The notes beneath the pieces were generated by a model. It searched no databases. It worked only from the letters and a program-made list of their open reading frames with translations, and was not told where the DNA came from. From positions 1 through 64,000 of the forward strand of contig JBLHWZ010000002.1 of assembly GCA_047629415.1 (NCBI GenBank): DNA of 64,000 bases, written 5' to 3'. This document shows, piece after piece, positions 54,955 to 63,584 of the stretch. The stretch is from CBDUJZ01 sp047629415. Lineage in GTDB: Bacteria; Myxococcota_A; Bradymonadia; REDH01. Position numbers and translations under genes: made by a program. Position 1 is the first letter of the stretch, and the number at the start of each line of letters is the position of its first letter.

Positions 54955-56541
54955 CTACTCCTCGCGGCCCCGATCACGGTCCCAGAGCATGTAAATCGGG
55001 ACGAACGCTTCGACAGAGAACTGCCAGAAGTCGCTCCACGCTAGAGTATTTCGTCCGCCGATGATCACGCGGCGGGTGATACCAATGTTCGCGGGAATGT
55101 AGAGCGGCAGGAGGTTCGCCGACAAGCCGACCTGGAGCTCGTTGACGGCCTGGTCTCCGAGCAGCTCCATCGCGTTGACCATGCTGATGAAATTAGGGTC
55201 GCCGTCGATGACCGGCTCCTGTGAGTAGCTCCAGCCGTAGCCGACTCCGATTCCGAAGATCGCAAGCTGTATGTTCAGCTTGGTCGACCAGCTGGTGTTG
55301 AAGCCGGGCGTGTAGTCGAAAGTCCCCTCCAAGCCCGAGAGATCGGGGAACGTGGCCGGATCGAGCTGGGCTGCCAACGGATTCGGCTCAACGAAGTTGG
55401 TCGGGTAGTCGCGCTGCTGCTTGAAGTAATAACCGAAGCCGATCTCCTGCGAGAGGATGATGTCGACCCAGAAGGAGTGCTTGTAGAGGCGGAGGTCGTA
55501 GCCCGAGGTAGAGCTGAGACCCCAACTCCCGACGCCAATGTCCGGCTGGGGGCCGGTCGCGTAGGTCAGGCTCGTCTCCGCGCTCGGGATGTGTCCGGTC
55601 GGCAAGAAGACGCGGTTCGTCAGAGCTGATGAGAAGCGCGAGTTACGGAAGAAGTTCCAGGAGAAACCTGTGTTGATGTCCCCCATCAGCCAGTCGCCGT
55701 CGTAGCCAACGGCGGGCGCGGGGCGACCGAGCGCTGGCAGCGTTTCGTAGAGGAAGGTCTCCGCGTCATACGCGGTCCGGTCCGTAACCCCGAGCAGACC
55801 AGCGGCCGCCTCGCCGATGAAGTTGCCCGCGTCGTCAACCGGGCGAACCGTCGGATTCAGGTTCAGATTCATCGCCGTAAACGGAACCTCGACGTACCAA
55901 TCGAACGGGTCGGTGATGCCGTAGGAAGACTGGAACGTGTGGCCGTGGCCGCCGCCAGCGACATCGAGGGAGACGTCGATCTGCGTCTCGCCGTTCAGGT
56001 CGAACTGCAGCGGATTCAGCACTGGGCCCCGATCTCCGTTGCCATCAAAGCGCGAGTCGGCGGAGAGCCAGCCGTAGTCCCACTTGAATTTGAGGTATCC
56101 AGCCGGCAGCTGAGCCGACACCCCGTAGAGGTCGTATTCGCCGAGCCGCTCGAGCTCGGAGACGAGCCAGCCTCGATAGCCAGTCGCGTTCTCACCCCAC
56201 CCGCCCGGGAGGCTCGGACCTTCGTCCGCTTCTTCTTCGACATCATCGACGTTGATTGTGGCCTCGACCGCCGTCTCGCCAATCTCCTCGGCGGTCTGCG
56301 CGAATTCCGTCAAATCGAGAGTCGGCTCCTCGGCTTCGACATCGCCAAGGGCATCTGCCGCAGCAACGGCATCAGCGTCGCCAACGGCTTCTGCGGAAGC
56401 AACCGTGTCCGCGGTGTCACCAGCGGACTCAGCCGCAGCAACTATGTCGGAGACCATAGGCTCTTCAACAGCCTGGGCCGCTGAGAGTGAGGAGAAGCCT
56501 GCGATGGCAGTGAGCGCCGAAATCTTCAGAAGTGATTTCAT
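54955..56541 (-). CDS. Outer membrane beta-barrel protein
   Basis: 528 aa from ATG 56541, whose ATGA overlaps the lipoprotein stop upstream. The signal peptide is KSLLKISALTAIAGFSSLSAAQA. Residues ~25-105 are an Ala/Asp/Glu-rich low-complexity stretch (AAAESAGDTADTVASAEAVG). The remainder alternates hydrophobic residues with many aromatics (GYLKFKWDYGWLSADSRF, FGYYFKQQRDYPTNF, IGVGYGWSYSQ) and ends ...EAFVPIYMLWDRDRGREE. The pattern suggests a barrel, although the usual terminal Phe is not present. The stop lies 1 nt before the ceramidase-like start. A role in passing a substrate across the outer membrane is inferred from its neighbours. Confidence 0.72.
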   Translation of the reverse strand: MKSLLKISALTAIAGFSSLSAAQAVEEPMVSDIVAAAESAGDTADTVASAEAVGDADAVAAADALGDVEAEEPTLDLTEFAQTAEEIGETAVEATINVDDVEEEADEGPSLPGGWGENATGYRGWLVSELERLGEYDLYGVSAQLPAGYLKFKWDYGWLSADSRFDGNGDRGPVLNPLQFDLNGETQIDVSLDVAGGGHGHTFQSSYGITDPFDWYVEVPFTAMNLNLNPTVRPVDDAGNFIGEAAAGLLGVTDRTAYDAETFLYETLPALGRPAPAVGYDGDWLMGDINTGFSWNFFRNSRFSSALTNRVFLPTGHIPSAETSLTYATGPQPDIGVGSWGLSSTSGYDLRLYKHSFWVDIILSQEIGFGYYFKQQRDYPTNFVEPNPLAAQLDPATFPDLSGLEGTFDYTPGFNTSWSTKLNIQLAIFGIGVGYGWSYSQEPVIDGDPNFISMVNAMELLGDQAVNELQVGLSANLLPLYIPANIGITRRVIIGGRNTLAWSDFWQFSVEAFVPIYMLWDRDRGREE

Positions 56542-57089
56542 TGTGCTTCCTCCTCGCAAGTACCGTCGTCACACAGAATCGCGACCTCGAGGCTCGCGGA
56601 GAGGCAGGCGCCTCCCTCAAGCTCTTCATCGAACGTGGAAAGCGGGAAGCAACCGTAGTTCTCCTCCCATCTGCAGTCGGTCAGTCGTTCGCAGCTGGCG
56701 AAGCAAATCTGGACCGGCGCGCCGAGCGCAGAGGCGTCAAAGCAGGTCCCTCCCTCGCCGCAGTCCTCGTTTGAGGTGCAGAGGAGACGGGTGCACATGC
56801 CACCGGGCAGGTCGATCTCCGGGCCAACCCCGAAGTTGTCGAGCAGTTGCCGGTTCGCGCACTGCCAACCTGGTTCGCCGCAGTCAGCGTCGACCTCGCA
56901 TGGCCGCCCGGCAAGCTGGGCTTCGGCGACGTCAGCGACCGTGTCAGCGCCCGCGTCGGAGACGGTATCAACGGCGACGTCAGTACCTGTATCGGCACCC
57001 ACATCGGTCCGCGGAAACTGGGTAATCACTTCGGTCTTACAGCCGATGAACGCTGTGAGCGAAAGCGACAGGAGGAGCAGTCGTTTCAT
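56538..57089 (-). CDS. Cys-rich lipoprotein, first gene of the ceramidase-like operon
   Basis: 183 aa; the signal peptide ends LTAFIGC (lipobox). An Asp/Thr/Val-rich linker (TDVGADTGTDVAVDTVSDAG) precedes a Cys-rich domain of about 120 residues with Dickkopf/EGF-like spacing (PCEVDADCGEPGWQCA, CTSNEDCGEGGTCFD, CFASCERLTDCRW). Such D-x-D-C modules are common on Myxococcota surface lipoproteins. It overlaps the outer membrane protein gene by 4 bp, so both are translationally coupled and could form a surface complex. Function unknown. Confidence 0.82.
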   Translation of the reverse strand: MKRLLLLSLSLTAFIGCKTEVITQFPRTDVGADTGTDVAVDTVSDAGADTVADVAEAQLAGRPCEVDADCGEPGWQCANRQLLDNFGVGPEIDLPGGMCTRLLCTSNEDCGEGGTCFDASALGAPVQICFASCERLTDCRWEENYGCFPLSTFDEELEGGACLSASLEVAILCDDGTCEEEAQ

Positions 57090-57234
57090 GACGTAATATG
57101 AATTTGGGAGTTGTCCGAACCTACTCCGCTCTGCCCCTTGGTGTCACGAAGACGGAATGCCGCGGTGCGCCATGCTAGCGACGCCGGAGCGCGGCTCCGA
57201 TCGGGAGCCCATATGAGCTGCCGCATTCGTATCT

Positions 57235-57792
57235 CTAGAGATGGACGCCGACTGGCTCGACGCCGATGATGCGGTGGGCTCGGCCGTCCACCAGTTCGCG
57301 GTAGATGCTCCAGCCGCCGATCGTCGACGCTGCGCTCACGAGCGTGGCTCCGTCGAGAGTCACGCTCGCGCCGGCCGATGCCGAGACCGACACGTAGCGA
57401 TCTGCGACTGTGAGCGAAACGTTGAATCGATGCTCTTTAAGGAGCTGAGAGCTGTGGATAGTCAGCGCAAACGACGGACAAGCGACCGCTGTGCCGATCG
57501 CGCAGGTCCCTGAGCTTTGGGCTCCGCTCTCGGCAGCGGAACCAGGGTAGTACGAGCCAAGCATGAACTGCTCTACCGACCCCGGCTTCGAGCTTATGAG
57601 TACGCGGCTCTGCGCCGCGACGAACTCTGTCATAGGCTCCGCGGGCGAGAGTCTGCCCGGCGCCGCACCAGGCCTCAGAGCGCCTCGTTGGAGTTTGCCC
57701 CTGGCCCAAACGCGATCACTCGAGAGCCAAGAAATCGGGAGCGTCGATTCATCGAAGGCTGGTGCGTCTGAGCGGTAGGAGAAGGCCAGCAT
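57235..57792 (-). pseudogene. Fragment of an IgGFc-binding-like domain protein
   Basis: 185 codons if started at ATG 57792. RVLISSKPGSVEQFMLGS, CPSFALTIHSSQLLKEHRF and SASAGASVTLDGATL then YRELVDGRAHRIIGVEPVG follow the order of the last third of the IgGFc-binding N-terminal domain found on large bacterial surface proteins (in my memory: KPVxVxQFL, P-x-EQ-x-x-x-Y-x-FL, VTLDG, GxHxL...PVG). It ends just before the family's usual V-x-x-Y-G-Y end, and no signal peptide is seen. The upstream parts are missing, so I read it as a degraded remnant. The frame also overlaps the opposite-strand radical SAM leader region. Confidence 0.5.
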
Positions 57793-57950
57793 AGCTCCTC
57801 GTCCGACGCCGAGCGATGGGCCTCGAGCGAACCGTGTCTCGCTGCTCGCTGGGCAATATCGCACCAATTTTTGTTGCGCGACCGCGCGGGGAGATCTACC
57901 GCACCCACTCGCTCACCCGCGCGCGCACAGCGCCGAACCCACCCTGCGCC

Positions 57951-60854
57951 ATGATCTACGACTCCTTCATCCATCTCGTTGAGAAGCCCGCTCGCTACAT
58001 CGGCGGTGAATACAACGCGGTCGTAAAGGACTGGGACGCCGTAGACTGCCGTTTTTGTCTAGGATTTCCGGACGTCTACGACATCGGAATGAGCCACCTC
58101 GGCACCAAGATTCTCTACTCCATCCTCAACAAGACTCCGGACTTGGCGATGGAGCGGGTCTTCTGCCCGTGGGTCGACATGGAGCGCGAGTTGCGCGAGC
58201 GCGAGCTGCCACTCATCTCTCTGGAGAACCACAGGCCGCTCTGCGACTTCGACGTCGTCGGATTCTCACTGCAGTACGAGATGACATTCACCAACGTCCT
58301 CACGATGCTGGATCTCGGTGGAATCCCGCTACGCAATGCAAACCGGACGCTAGAGGACCCGCTGGTCATCGCCGGTGGCCCGACTGTTACCCACCCGGAG
58401 CCGGTCGCTCCGTTCATCGATATTTTCTTGGTCGGCGACGCTGAGGAGCGACTGCCCCGCTTGCTGCGCCACTACATGCAGCTGAAGGCCGAGGGCGGCC
58501 GCACTCGCCTCGAGATGATCGCAGAGATCGCTAAAGAAGGCGGCGTTTACTGCCCCGACCTCTACGAGCGTGAGCTCGACCCGATCTCGGAGATGTACGT
58601 CGTTTCCAAGCCAATCATGGAAGGCGTGCCGCCGATCGTAGAGCGCGCATTCCTTGACGATATCTCACGCTACCGCTTCCCGGACGACTCGCCCGTCGCC
58701 GTCGCCGAAGCGATCTTCGACCGAATGAGCGTCGAGATCTCGCGCGGATGCACGGAAGGCTGCCGCTTCTGCCAAGCAGGCATGATCTACCGCCCGGTTC
58801 GCGAGCGAGACCCTGAAGAGATCGTCGAGACCGTGCTCTCCTCGTTGGACAAGAACGGCTACGACGAGGCTTCGATCACGTCGCTCTCCACTGCCGACTA
58901 CAGCTGCATTTCGCCGCTCGTGAAGACGCTGATGGGTAAACTACGCGAGCGCAAAGTCTCGCTCGGCATCTCGAGCCTGCGAGCCTATGGCCTTAGCGAA
59001 GACACGCTGGACGAGATCGCGACGGTGAAGGCAACCGGACTGACGTTCGCGCCTGAAGCGGGCACGCAGCGCATGCGCGACGTGATCAACAAGAACGTCA
59101 CCGAGGATGACATCTTCGAGACCTGCCATCGCATCTTCTCGCGTGGTTGGAATCGAATGAAGCTCTACTTCATTCTCGGCCTACCGACGGAAGAGGACGA
59201 GGACATCTTGGGTATCGCGCAGATGGGACGCCAAGCGGTGATGATTGGCCGCGAGCACGTGAAGAACAAGAAGGTCGCTGTCACGGTCTCCGTATCCAGC
59301 CACGTGCCCAAACCACACACGCCCTTCCAGTGGGCGGCGATGGACACGCTCGACGAGATCAAGCGAAAGCAGAGCATCCTCTGGCAAAAGGGCAAGGACT
59401 GGAAGTTCAACTTCCGTCGACACAACATGAAGGTGTCGCACCTTGAAGGAATCATGGCTCGCGGCGACATCCGCTGTGCCGACATCGTCGAAGGTGCCTG
59501 GAATCGCGGAGCACGCTTTGACGGCTGGGACGAGCATCTCAAGTGGGATGAGTGGCTCGAAGCCATCGCAGAATTTGAGGAGAAGTACGACGTCAAACGG
59601 CGCCTCTTCCTGGACACCATCCCCGTCGATGCCCGTCTTCCTTGGGACCACATCGACGTTGGCCTTGAGGACGGATTCCTCCTGCGGGAGTACCGCAAGT
59701 CGCTGAAGGACCGCCTCAGCCCGCCCTGCGGCAAGCCGTTCCGCGCGAAGGTGCACCATACGAATGTCGAAGACCACGTCGCCGACGAGCGCCGACTTGT
59801 TTGTTACGACTGCGGCATCGCCTGCGACATGACGACCATGAGCAACCAGCGCTTGGACTTCCTGACCAAGCTCGGCGCTGAGAAGCCTGCGACAGTGTCC
59901 GAGGGCGGTCCAACTCGCACACAGACCGCGCAGCAGCGACACCAGAAAGGGCTGCCGCCAAACGAGTTCGACCAGGGCGAGAAGATCCGATATCGCGTTC
60001 GCTACACCAAGCTCGGCCCCGTCTCGCTGCAGAGTCACCTAGACATGGTCCGCATTCTGCCCCGCGTGATGACGCGAGCCGGATACACGACCTATTTCAG
60101 CCAGGGATTCTCGCCCAAGCCAGCCCTCTCGTTCGGCCCTGCACTCGGGCTAGGCGCACGATCGCTCGGTGAGTACGTCGACGTGACACTCAACGGAGAT
60201 GAGCCGAGCGTCACCGAGATGATTGAGTCGCTCAACCGATGTGCGCCGAAGGGACTCCTCTTCACCGGCGCACGCCGCCTGCGTGGGCTCGACATCGGTG
60301 TTTCCAAAGCCATCGCTCGTTTGGACTGGGCAGTTGTATTGCCCGTCGCGTCTACAGACTCCGCGGAGAAGCTCACAGCTGTGCGCGACGCACTCGCAGC
60401 TGCGAACGCCCTCGACAGCCTGCCTGTCGAGGTCTGGCGCAAGAAGAAGCGTCGAACCATCGACCTGTGGCACGTTGTCACTGATGCCGAGTTGGTCCCG
60501 GCTAGCTCGCTCGCCGTGGAAGACGACGCGCTGCCAGAAGGCGCCTGGGCGCTGCTCTTCAGCCAACCCTTCGGGCTCGGCGCGACGCTGAAACCACACG
60601 AGGTAACGAACGCGCTGGTCAACGTTGAAGTTGGTACCCGCAGCGTTGTTCGTCTGGGCTGCGTAGCCCTCAACGACGACCAAACATCGGAAGCGCCCTT
60701 GCTCTGGGGCAAGCACGAAGTGGAGGACGTCGTCGAGTGGACCGCAGCGCAAGCCCGCGAAATCCGTGAGGCCGGCGCGGTCAAACGTTTGGCCGCCGCG
60801 TCGATGGTCCCAGTGGCCGTGCCGAACTTGATTGCGATGGCGCAACGGGCCTAG
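57951..60854 (+). CDS. Fused B12-binding-type radical SAM protein with C-terminal DUF2344 (TIGR03960/TIGR03936 type)
   Basis: 967 aa from ATG 57951 (MIYDSFIHLVEKPARYIGGE). The frame is open to 57816, but the upstream residues are unlike the family. N-terminal ~200 residues are the cobalamin-binding-like domain (LEDPLVIAGGPTVTHPEPV, FIDIFLVGDAEE). The radical SAM cluster motif is CTEGCRFCQAGMIYRP, with FAPEAGTQRMRDVINKNV downstream. Residues ~720 on are DUF2344 (IRYRVRYTKLGPVSLQSHLD, GFSPKPALSFGPALGLG). Fusions of this kind are widespread, and their reaction is not established as far as I know. In many genomes they neighbour ribonuclease G/E or ribosomal protein genes, which is not seen here. 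Confidence 0.93.
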   Translation: MIYDSFIHLVEKPARYIGGEYNAVVKDWDAVDCRFCLGFPDVYDIGMSHLGTKILYSILNKTPDLAMERVFCPWVDMERELRERELPLISLENHRPLCDFDVVGFSLQYEMTFTNVLTMLDLGGIPLRNANRTLEDPLVIAGGPTVTHPEPVAPFIDIFLVGDAEERLPRLLRHYMQLKAEGGRTRLEMIAEIAKEGGVYCPDLYERELDPISEMYVVSKPIMEGVPPIVERAFLDDISRYRFPDDSPVAVAEAIFDRMSVEISRGCTEGCRFCQAGMIYRPVRERDPEEIVETVLSSLDKNGYDEASITSLSTADYSCISPLVKTLMGKLRERKVSLGISSLRAYGLSEDTLDEIATVKATGLTFAPEAGTQRMRDVINKNVTEDDIFETCHRIFSRGWNRMKLYFILGLPTEEDEDILGIAQMGRQAVMIGREHVKNKKVAVTVSVSSHVPKPHTPFQWAAMDTLDEIKRKQSILWQKGKDWKFNFRRHNMKVSHLEGIMARGDIRCADIVEGAWNRGARFDGWDEHLKWDEWLEAIAEFEEKYDVKRRLFLDTIPVDARLPWDHIDVGLEDGFLLREYRKSLKDRLSPPCGKPFRAKVHHTNVEDHVADERRLVCYDCGIACDMTTMSNQRLDFLTKLGAEKPATVSEGGPTRTQTAQQRHQKGLPPNEFDQGEKIRYRVRYTKLGPVSLQSHLDMVRILPRVMTRAGYTTYFSQGFSPKPALSFGPALGLGARSLGEYVDVTLNGDEPSVTEMIESLNRCAPKGLLFTGARRLRGLDIGVSKAIARLDWAVVLPVASTDSAEKLTAVRDALAAANALDSLPVEVWRKKKRRTIDLWHVVTDAELVPASSLAVEDDALPEGAWALLFSQPFGLGATLKPHEVTNALVNVEVGTRSVVRLGCVALNDDQTSEAPLLWGKHEVEDVVEWTAAQAREIREAGAVKRLAAASMVPVAVPNLIAMAQRA

Positions 60855-60869
60855 GTCGCCGGACGTTCC

Positions 60870-60900
60870 GGTTTGGCCGCGTCAGCAATGCGGCCGGACC
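60870..60900. terminator. Hairpin between convergent genes
   Basis: GGTTTGGCCGC (60870-60880) and GCGGCCGGACC (60890-60900) form an 11-bp stem with two G-U pairs and a 9-nt loop, 16 nt after the radical SAM stop. There is no T-run, so termination is probable but not proven. Confidence 0.5.
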
Positions 60901-61050
60901 GGTGATGCCTCCAAGCCGGCGAGTTGAACGCTTCGCGGGGGCGGCACATGGTGCCGCGCCCTGCCCTTGGTGCCACGCCCTGGGGTCGACGGGCGCGATG
61001 CGTTGACGGCGCGTGCGTGGATTTCTGCGAGCCGGCGGCAGAACCGCTGT

Positions 61051-61698
61051 CTACTCTCCGTAGAGCGACTCGCGCGTCACATCGTGTTCACCGATCCGAA
61101 TCCCGCCCTGCACAATCGCTAGGCAGATGAACTCGGGACCGTCCGCATCAATATGAAACGAGTGCTCGGTCTCTGGCGGCTCTCGGAGCACCGTCCCTGG
61201 CGGATGCATGACACCCAGGTGGTCGATGTAGCGGCCCTGCAGGACAAGCACCTCCTCATCTCCGAGGTGCTTGTGCTCCGGGAATTCCATGCCCGGTGGC
61301 ATCTTCAGCCAGACAATCCCTACGCCCTCTCGGTCCGTGGGCACCGACCACATCGAGGTTCCTGGCAAGACGCCGGGTCCCCAATTCGCAGGGTCATCCA
61401 GTCCGCTCAACCAAACGAGTGCGTCCTCGTTTGAGATATCAAGAAGCCCCGCAACGGTATCCGCGGAGGGCGCGAAGCGATTGCTTTGGTCGATCGCGGC
61501 CAGAAAGCTTGCGCGACGGGACGGCTCGAGCGCCAGTGGCGTGATGTCAGAAGTGACCAACAAGGCGAGAGAGAGAGTGTCGGAGTACCGGGCGCCAAGC
61601 TCCCGATCGTTTGGAAACGCTGCCCAGAACGCAGCGGCCTCAGCCTCCGAGGCAGTTTCGGTCGCGATCGCGAAGAGCAGCTCGTCCGTCCAGTTCAT
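61051..61698 (-). CDS. ChrR-like cupin anti-sigma factor
   Basis: 215 aa from ATG 61698, whose ATGA overlaps the sigma-factor stop. A longer frame extends to 62385 but runs antisense-register through the sigma gene. Residues 1-85 form a helical domain in the place of the anti-sigma domain (WTDELLFAIATETASEAEA). The His/Cys zinc motif of ZAS anti-sigma factors is absent. Residues ~100-205 are a ChrR-type cupin: MPPGMEFPEHKHLGDEEVLV, YIDHLGVMHPPGTVL, TEHSFHIDADG, with His/Glu placed for a metal. The pair resembles sigma-E/ChrR, which answers singlet oxygen, but the signal here is unknown. Confidence 0.82.
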   Translation of the reverse strand: MNWTDELLFAIATETASEAEAAAFWAAFPNDRELGARYSDTLSLALLVTSDITPLALEPSRRASFLAAIDQSNRFAPSADTVAGLLDISNEDALVWLSGLDDPANWGPGVLPGTSMWSVPTDREGVGIVWLKMPPGMEFPEHKHLGDEEVLVLQGRYIDHLGVMHPPGTVLREPPETEHSFHIDADGPEFICLAIVQGGIRIGEHDVTRESLYGE

Positions 61699-62234
61699 TT
61701 CTCTCCTCCGAAGCCATCGCGAAGCGTTGCGAGCGCGGCACGCGTGCGAGACTTTACTGTTCCAGTGGGTACGCCCAGCTGTTCTGAGATCTCCGTGGAC
61801 GAGAGGCCACGGTAGTAGCCAAGCTCGAGCACTGTGCGCTGCTCGGACGGCAGTTTCGCGAGCGCATCGGCGGCCCTCCCTGCATCGACAAGCCGCGGGA
61901 GCCTGCCGGACGAGAAGTGCGACGGTGGTTCGTAGCCGTCGGGCATCGCCTCCGACTTGCTCTGGGCGTGCTCTTTGAGGCGGTCCAAACATCGCGAGCG
62001 CATTCGTATGGAGAGCCACGTCTTCACCGATGCTCGATCGGGCCGGTACTGGCCAGCCTTCTGCCATGCCTCGACAAACACATCTTGGAGAATGTCCTCC
62101 GCCGCCTCGCGAGACGAAGCCATCCTGCAACCGATCGCCAGTAGGTAACCTGCGTAGCGGTCGTAGAGCGACGCGAGCGCTGCGCGGTCTCCCGATTGGA
62201 CCTGCACCATCAAGCGCACGTCTTCGCGGGCCAT
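61695..62234 (-). CDS. ECF-family RNA polymerase sigma factor
   Basis: 179 aa from ATG 62234 (MAREDVRLMVQVQSGDRAAL). The frame is open 20 codons further, but the sigma-2 region starts here. Region 2: LYDRYAGYLLAIGCRM, then AEDILQDVFVEAWQKA and VKTWLSIRMRSRCLDRL. Region 4: LPSEQRTVLELGYYRGLSSTEISEQLGVPTGTVKSRTRAAL. No extra C-terminal domain. Its stop overlaps the cupin anti-sigma start, so the two are made together. A TPR lipoprotein and a DUF4331-like gene lie upstream on the same strand and may be co-regulated. Confidence 0.93.
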   Translation of the reverse strand: MAREDVRLMVQVQSGDRAALASLYDRYAGYLLAIGCRMASSREAAEDILQDVFVEAWQKAGQYRPDRASVKTWLSIRMRSRCLDRLKEHAQSKSEAMPDGYEPPSHFSSGRLPRLVDAGRAADALAKLPSEQRTVLELGYYRGLSSTEISEQLGVPTGTVKSRTRAALATLRDGFGGEK

Positions 62235-62290
62235 TTCGGGTAAGGATGACACCCGCCAAGCGGTAGTGCGTTGCCATGAGCCGGTCAACG

Positions 62291-63580
62291 TCACGGTCCA
62301 CAGTCGAGCTCCGATTTGAGCTCCAATAGGCCTGCCCGGTAACGATCGGGCCCTGCGCGCTCGAGGAAATGGCAGGCCCTAACACGATCGCCAGTCGCGA
62401 TCGCTGCGTTCACCGCTAACTCAAAGCTGCGGTCTGTTTCGCGGTTGTCGAGATTCAGGATGGCCAACTCGAGGGCACGGCTCGGATCGTGTCCCGCTCC
62501 CAAGTAGAACTCCGCGGCATGGTCTGCGAAGGCGAGTTCCTCCAGTTCGAGCCATGCTTCCCATCGAGCGCCAGCCTCGGTCGTTACCTGCGCTGCGGCG
62601 ACTGGGTCGACCTCTGCGAGGAACTCGGCCAGACGCGCTGCCGGCTCTGGATCCTCTGCGCCCTCAACACTACGAAGGCGTTCGATCGCGAGGTCCAAGC
62701 GGCCTGTCTCGGCCTCGATCTCGGCCAGGTGAACGTTCGCCGAGACATAATCGGGCATGAGCCGCACGGCGTCCTGATAGAGAGGCTCTGCAAGGTCTGG
62801 CCGACCTGCCGCCTCGCCCCACAACACGCCGCGCTGGAACTGCACCCATGCCACGGCGAACGGCGAGACATCTCGGTATGCGTCCAGCGCGGAAACAAAG
62901 GCTGCATCAGCTTCCTCGAAGCTACCGGCTGCTGTCAGTGCCGGCGCAATGTCCGAGTTCGTCGCGTACGAGGGCGAGCTTTCGGCGGCGACCTGGCGGA
63001 GTTGAAAGGCTGGCTGCCAGTTGCCGCGGGCCAGGGCTATTGCCGTGCGATCGGATTCCACGTCGGCGCCGTAGGAGGCGGCGACGTCTAGCGCGTGCTC
63101 AGCCTCGTCAAACCGATGCAGCGCGGAAAGGGTAAGCGCGAGCAGCTCGTATGCTGCGGGGCTCTGAGGCGATTGGCGGACGGTCTCCTCTCCGATTTCG
63201 AGGGCGAGGGTCAGGTCACTCAGTTGGCCTAGGATCGACGCGCGAAGGTGCAGCGTCGCAACCAAGGCCTCGGCGCTCGACGTATCTCTGAGTCGCTCGA
63301 GGCGTAGTGTGTTTCCTTCCACAGAAGCGTTCAGGTTCCGAACAGCAATCTCTGGGCTCGTCGTCGCTTCCAAGTACGGGACGTGTGCGAGCTCGATGCG
63401 CGCAACCTCGTATCTCTGAGCTGCCTCTTCGATCGGCGCCATGATCGGCTCGGAGTGACTGGCCTCGGAGTGGCTGGGCGACGCACAAGCACCAGTGATC
63501 GCCGCGCAAAGCGCGGCGATCACTGGACTCACGAGACCCGCTGGACGAACCAGCGAGAGGGTGTTCGACACATCACTCAC
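62291..63580 (-). CDS. TPR-repeat lipoprotein
   Basis: 429 aa. A rather long N-terminal region ends with the hydrophobic signal VSPVIAALCAAITGAC (lipobox), followed by a Ser/His linker (ASPSHSEASHSEP). The mature part is a TPR-type solenoid (LGQLSDLTLALEIGEETVRQ, LTLSALHRFDEAEHALDVAA, AEIEAETGRLDLAIERLRSV). It sits 4 bp downstream of the DUF4331-like stop and 56 bp upstream of the ECF sigma start. In my recollection TPR proteins often neighbour DUF4331 genes, which supports a joint envelope role. Function unknown. Confidence 0.83.
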   Translation of the reverse strand: MSDVSNTLSLVRPAGLVSPVIAALCAAITGACASPSHSEASHSEPIMAPIEEAAQRYEVARIELAHVPYLEATTSPEIAVRNLNASVEGNTLRLERLRDTSSAEALVATLHLRASILGQLSDLTLALEIGEETVRQSPQSPAAYELLALTLSALHRFDEAEHALDVAASYGADVESDRTAIALARGNWQPAFQLRQVAAESSPSYATNSDIAPALTAAGSFEEADAAFVSALDAYRDVSPFAVAWVQFQRGVLWGEAAGRPDLAEPLYQDAVRLMPDYVSANVHLAEIEAETGRLDLAIERLRSVEGAEDPEPAARLAEFLAEVDPVAAAQVTTEAGARWEAWLELEELAFADHAAEFYLGAGHDPSRALELAILNLDNRETDRSFELAVNAAIATGDRVRACHFLERAGPDRYRAGLLELKSELDCGP

Positions 63581-63584
63581 TCGC

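Noticed and set aside
59181..60038. 285-codon minus frame within the radical SAM gene
   Set aside because: It is antisense to a conserved catalytic gene and shows no domain of its own.
61051..62385. A single 444-aa protein reading through to the cupin anti-sigma
   Set aside because: Its N-terminal half is an off-frame reading of the ECF sigma gene; the ATGA overlap at 61695-61698 gives a natural start.
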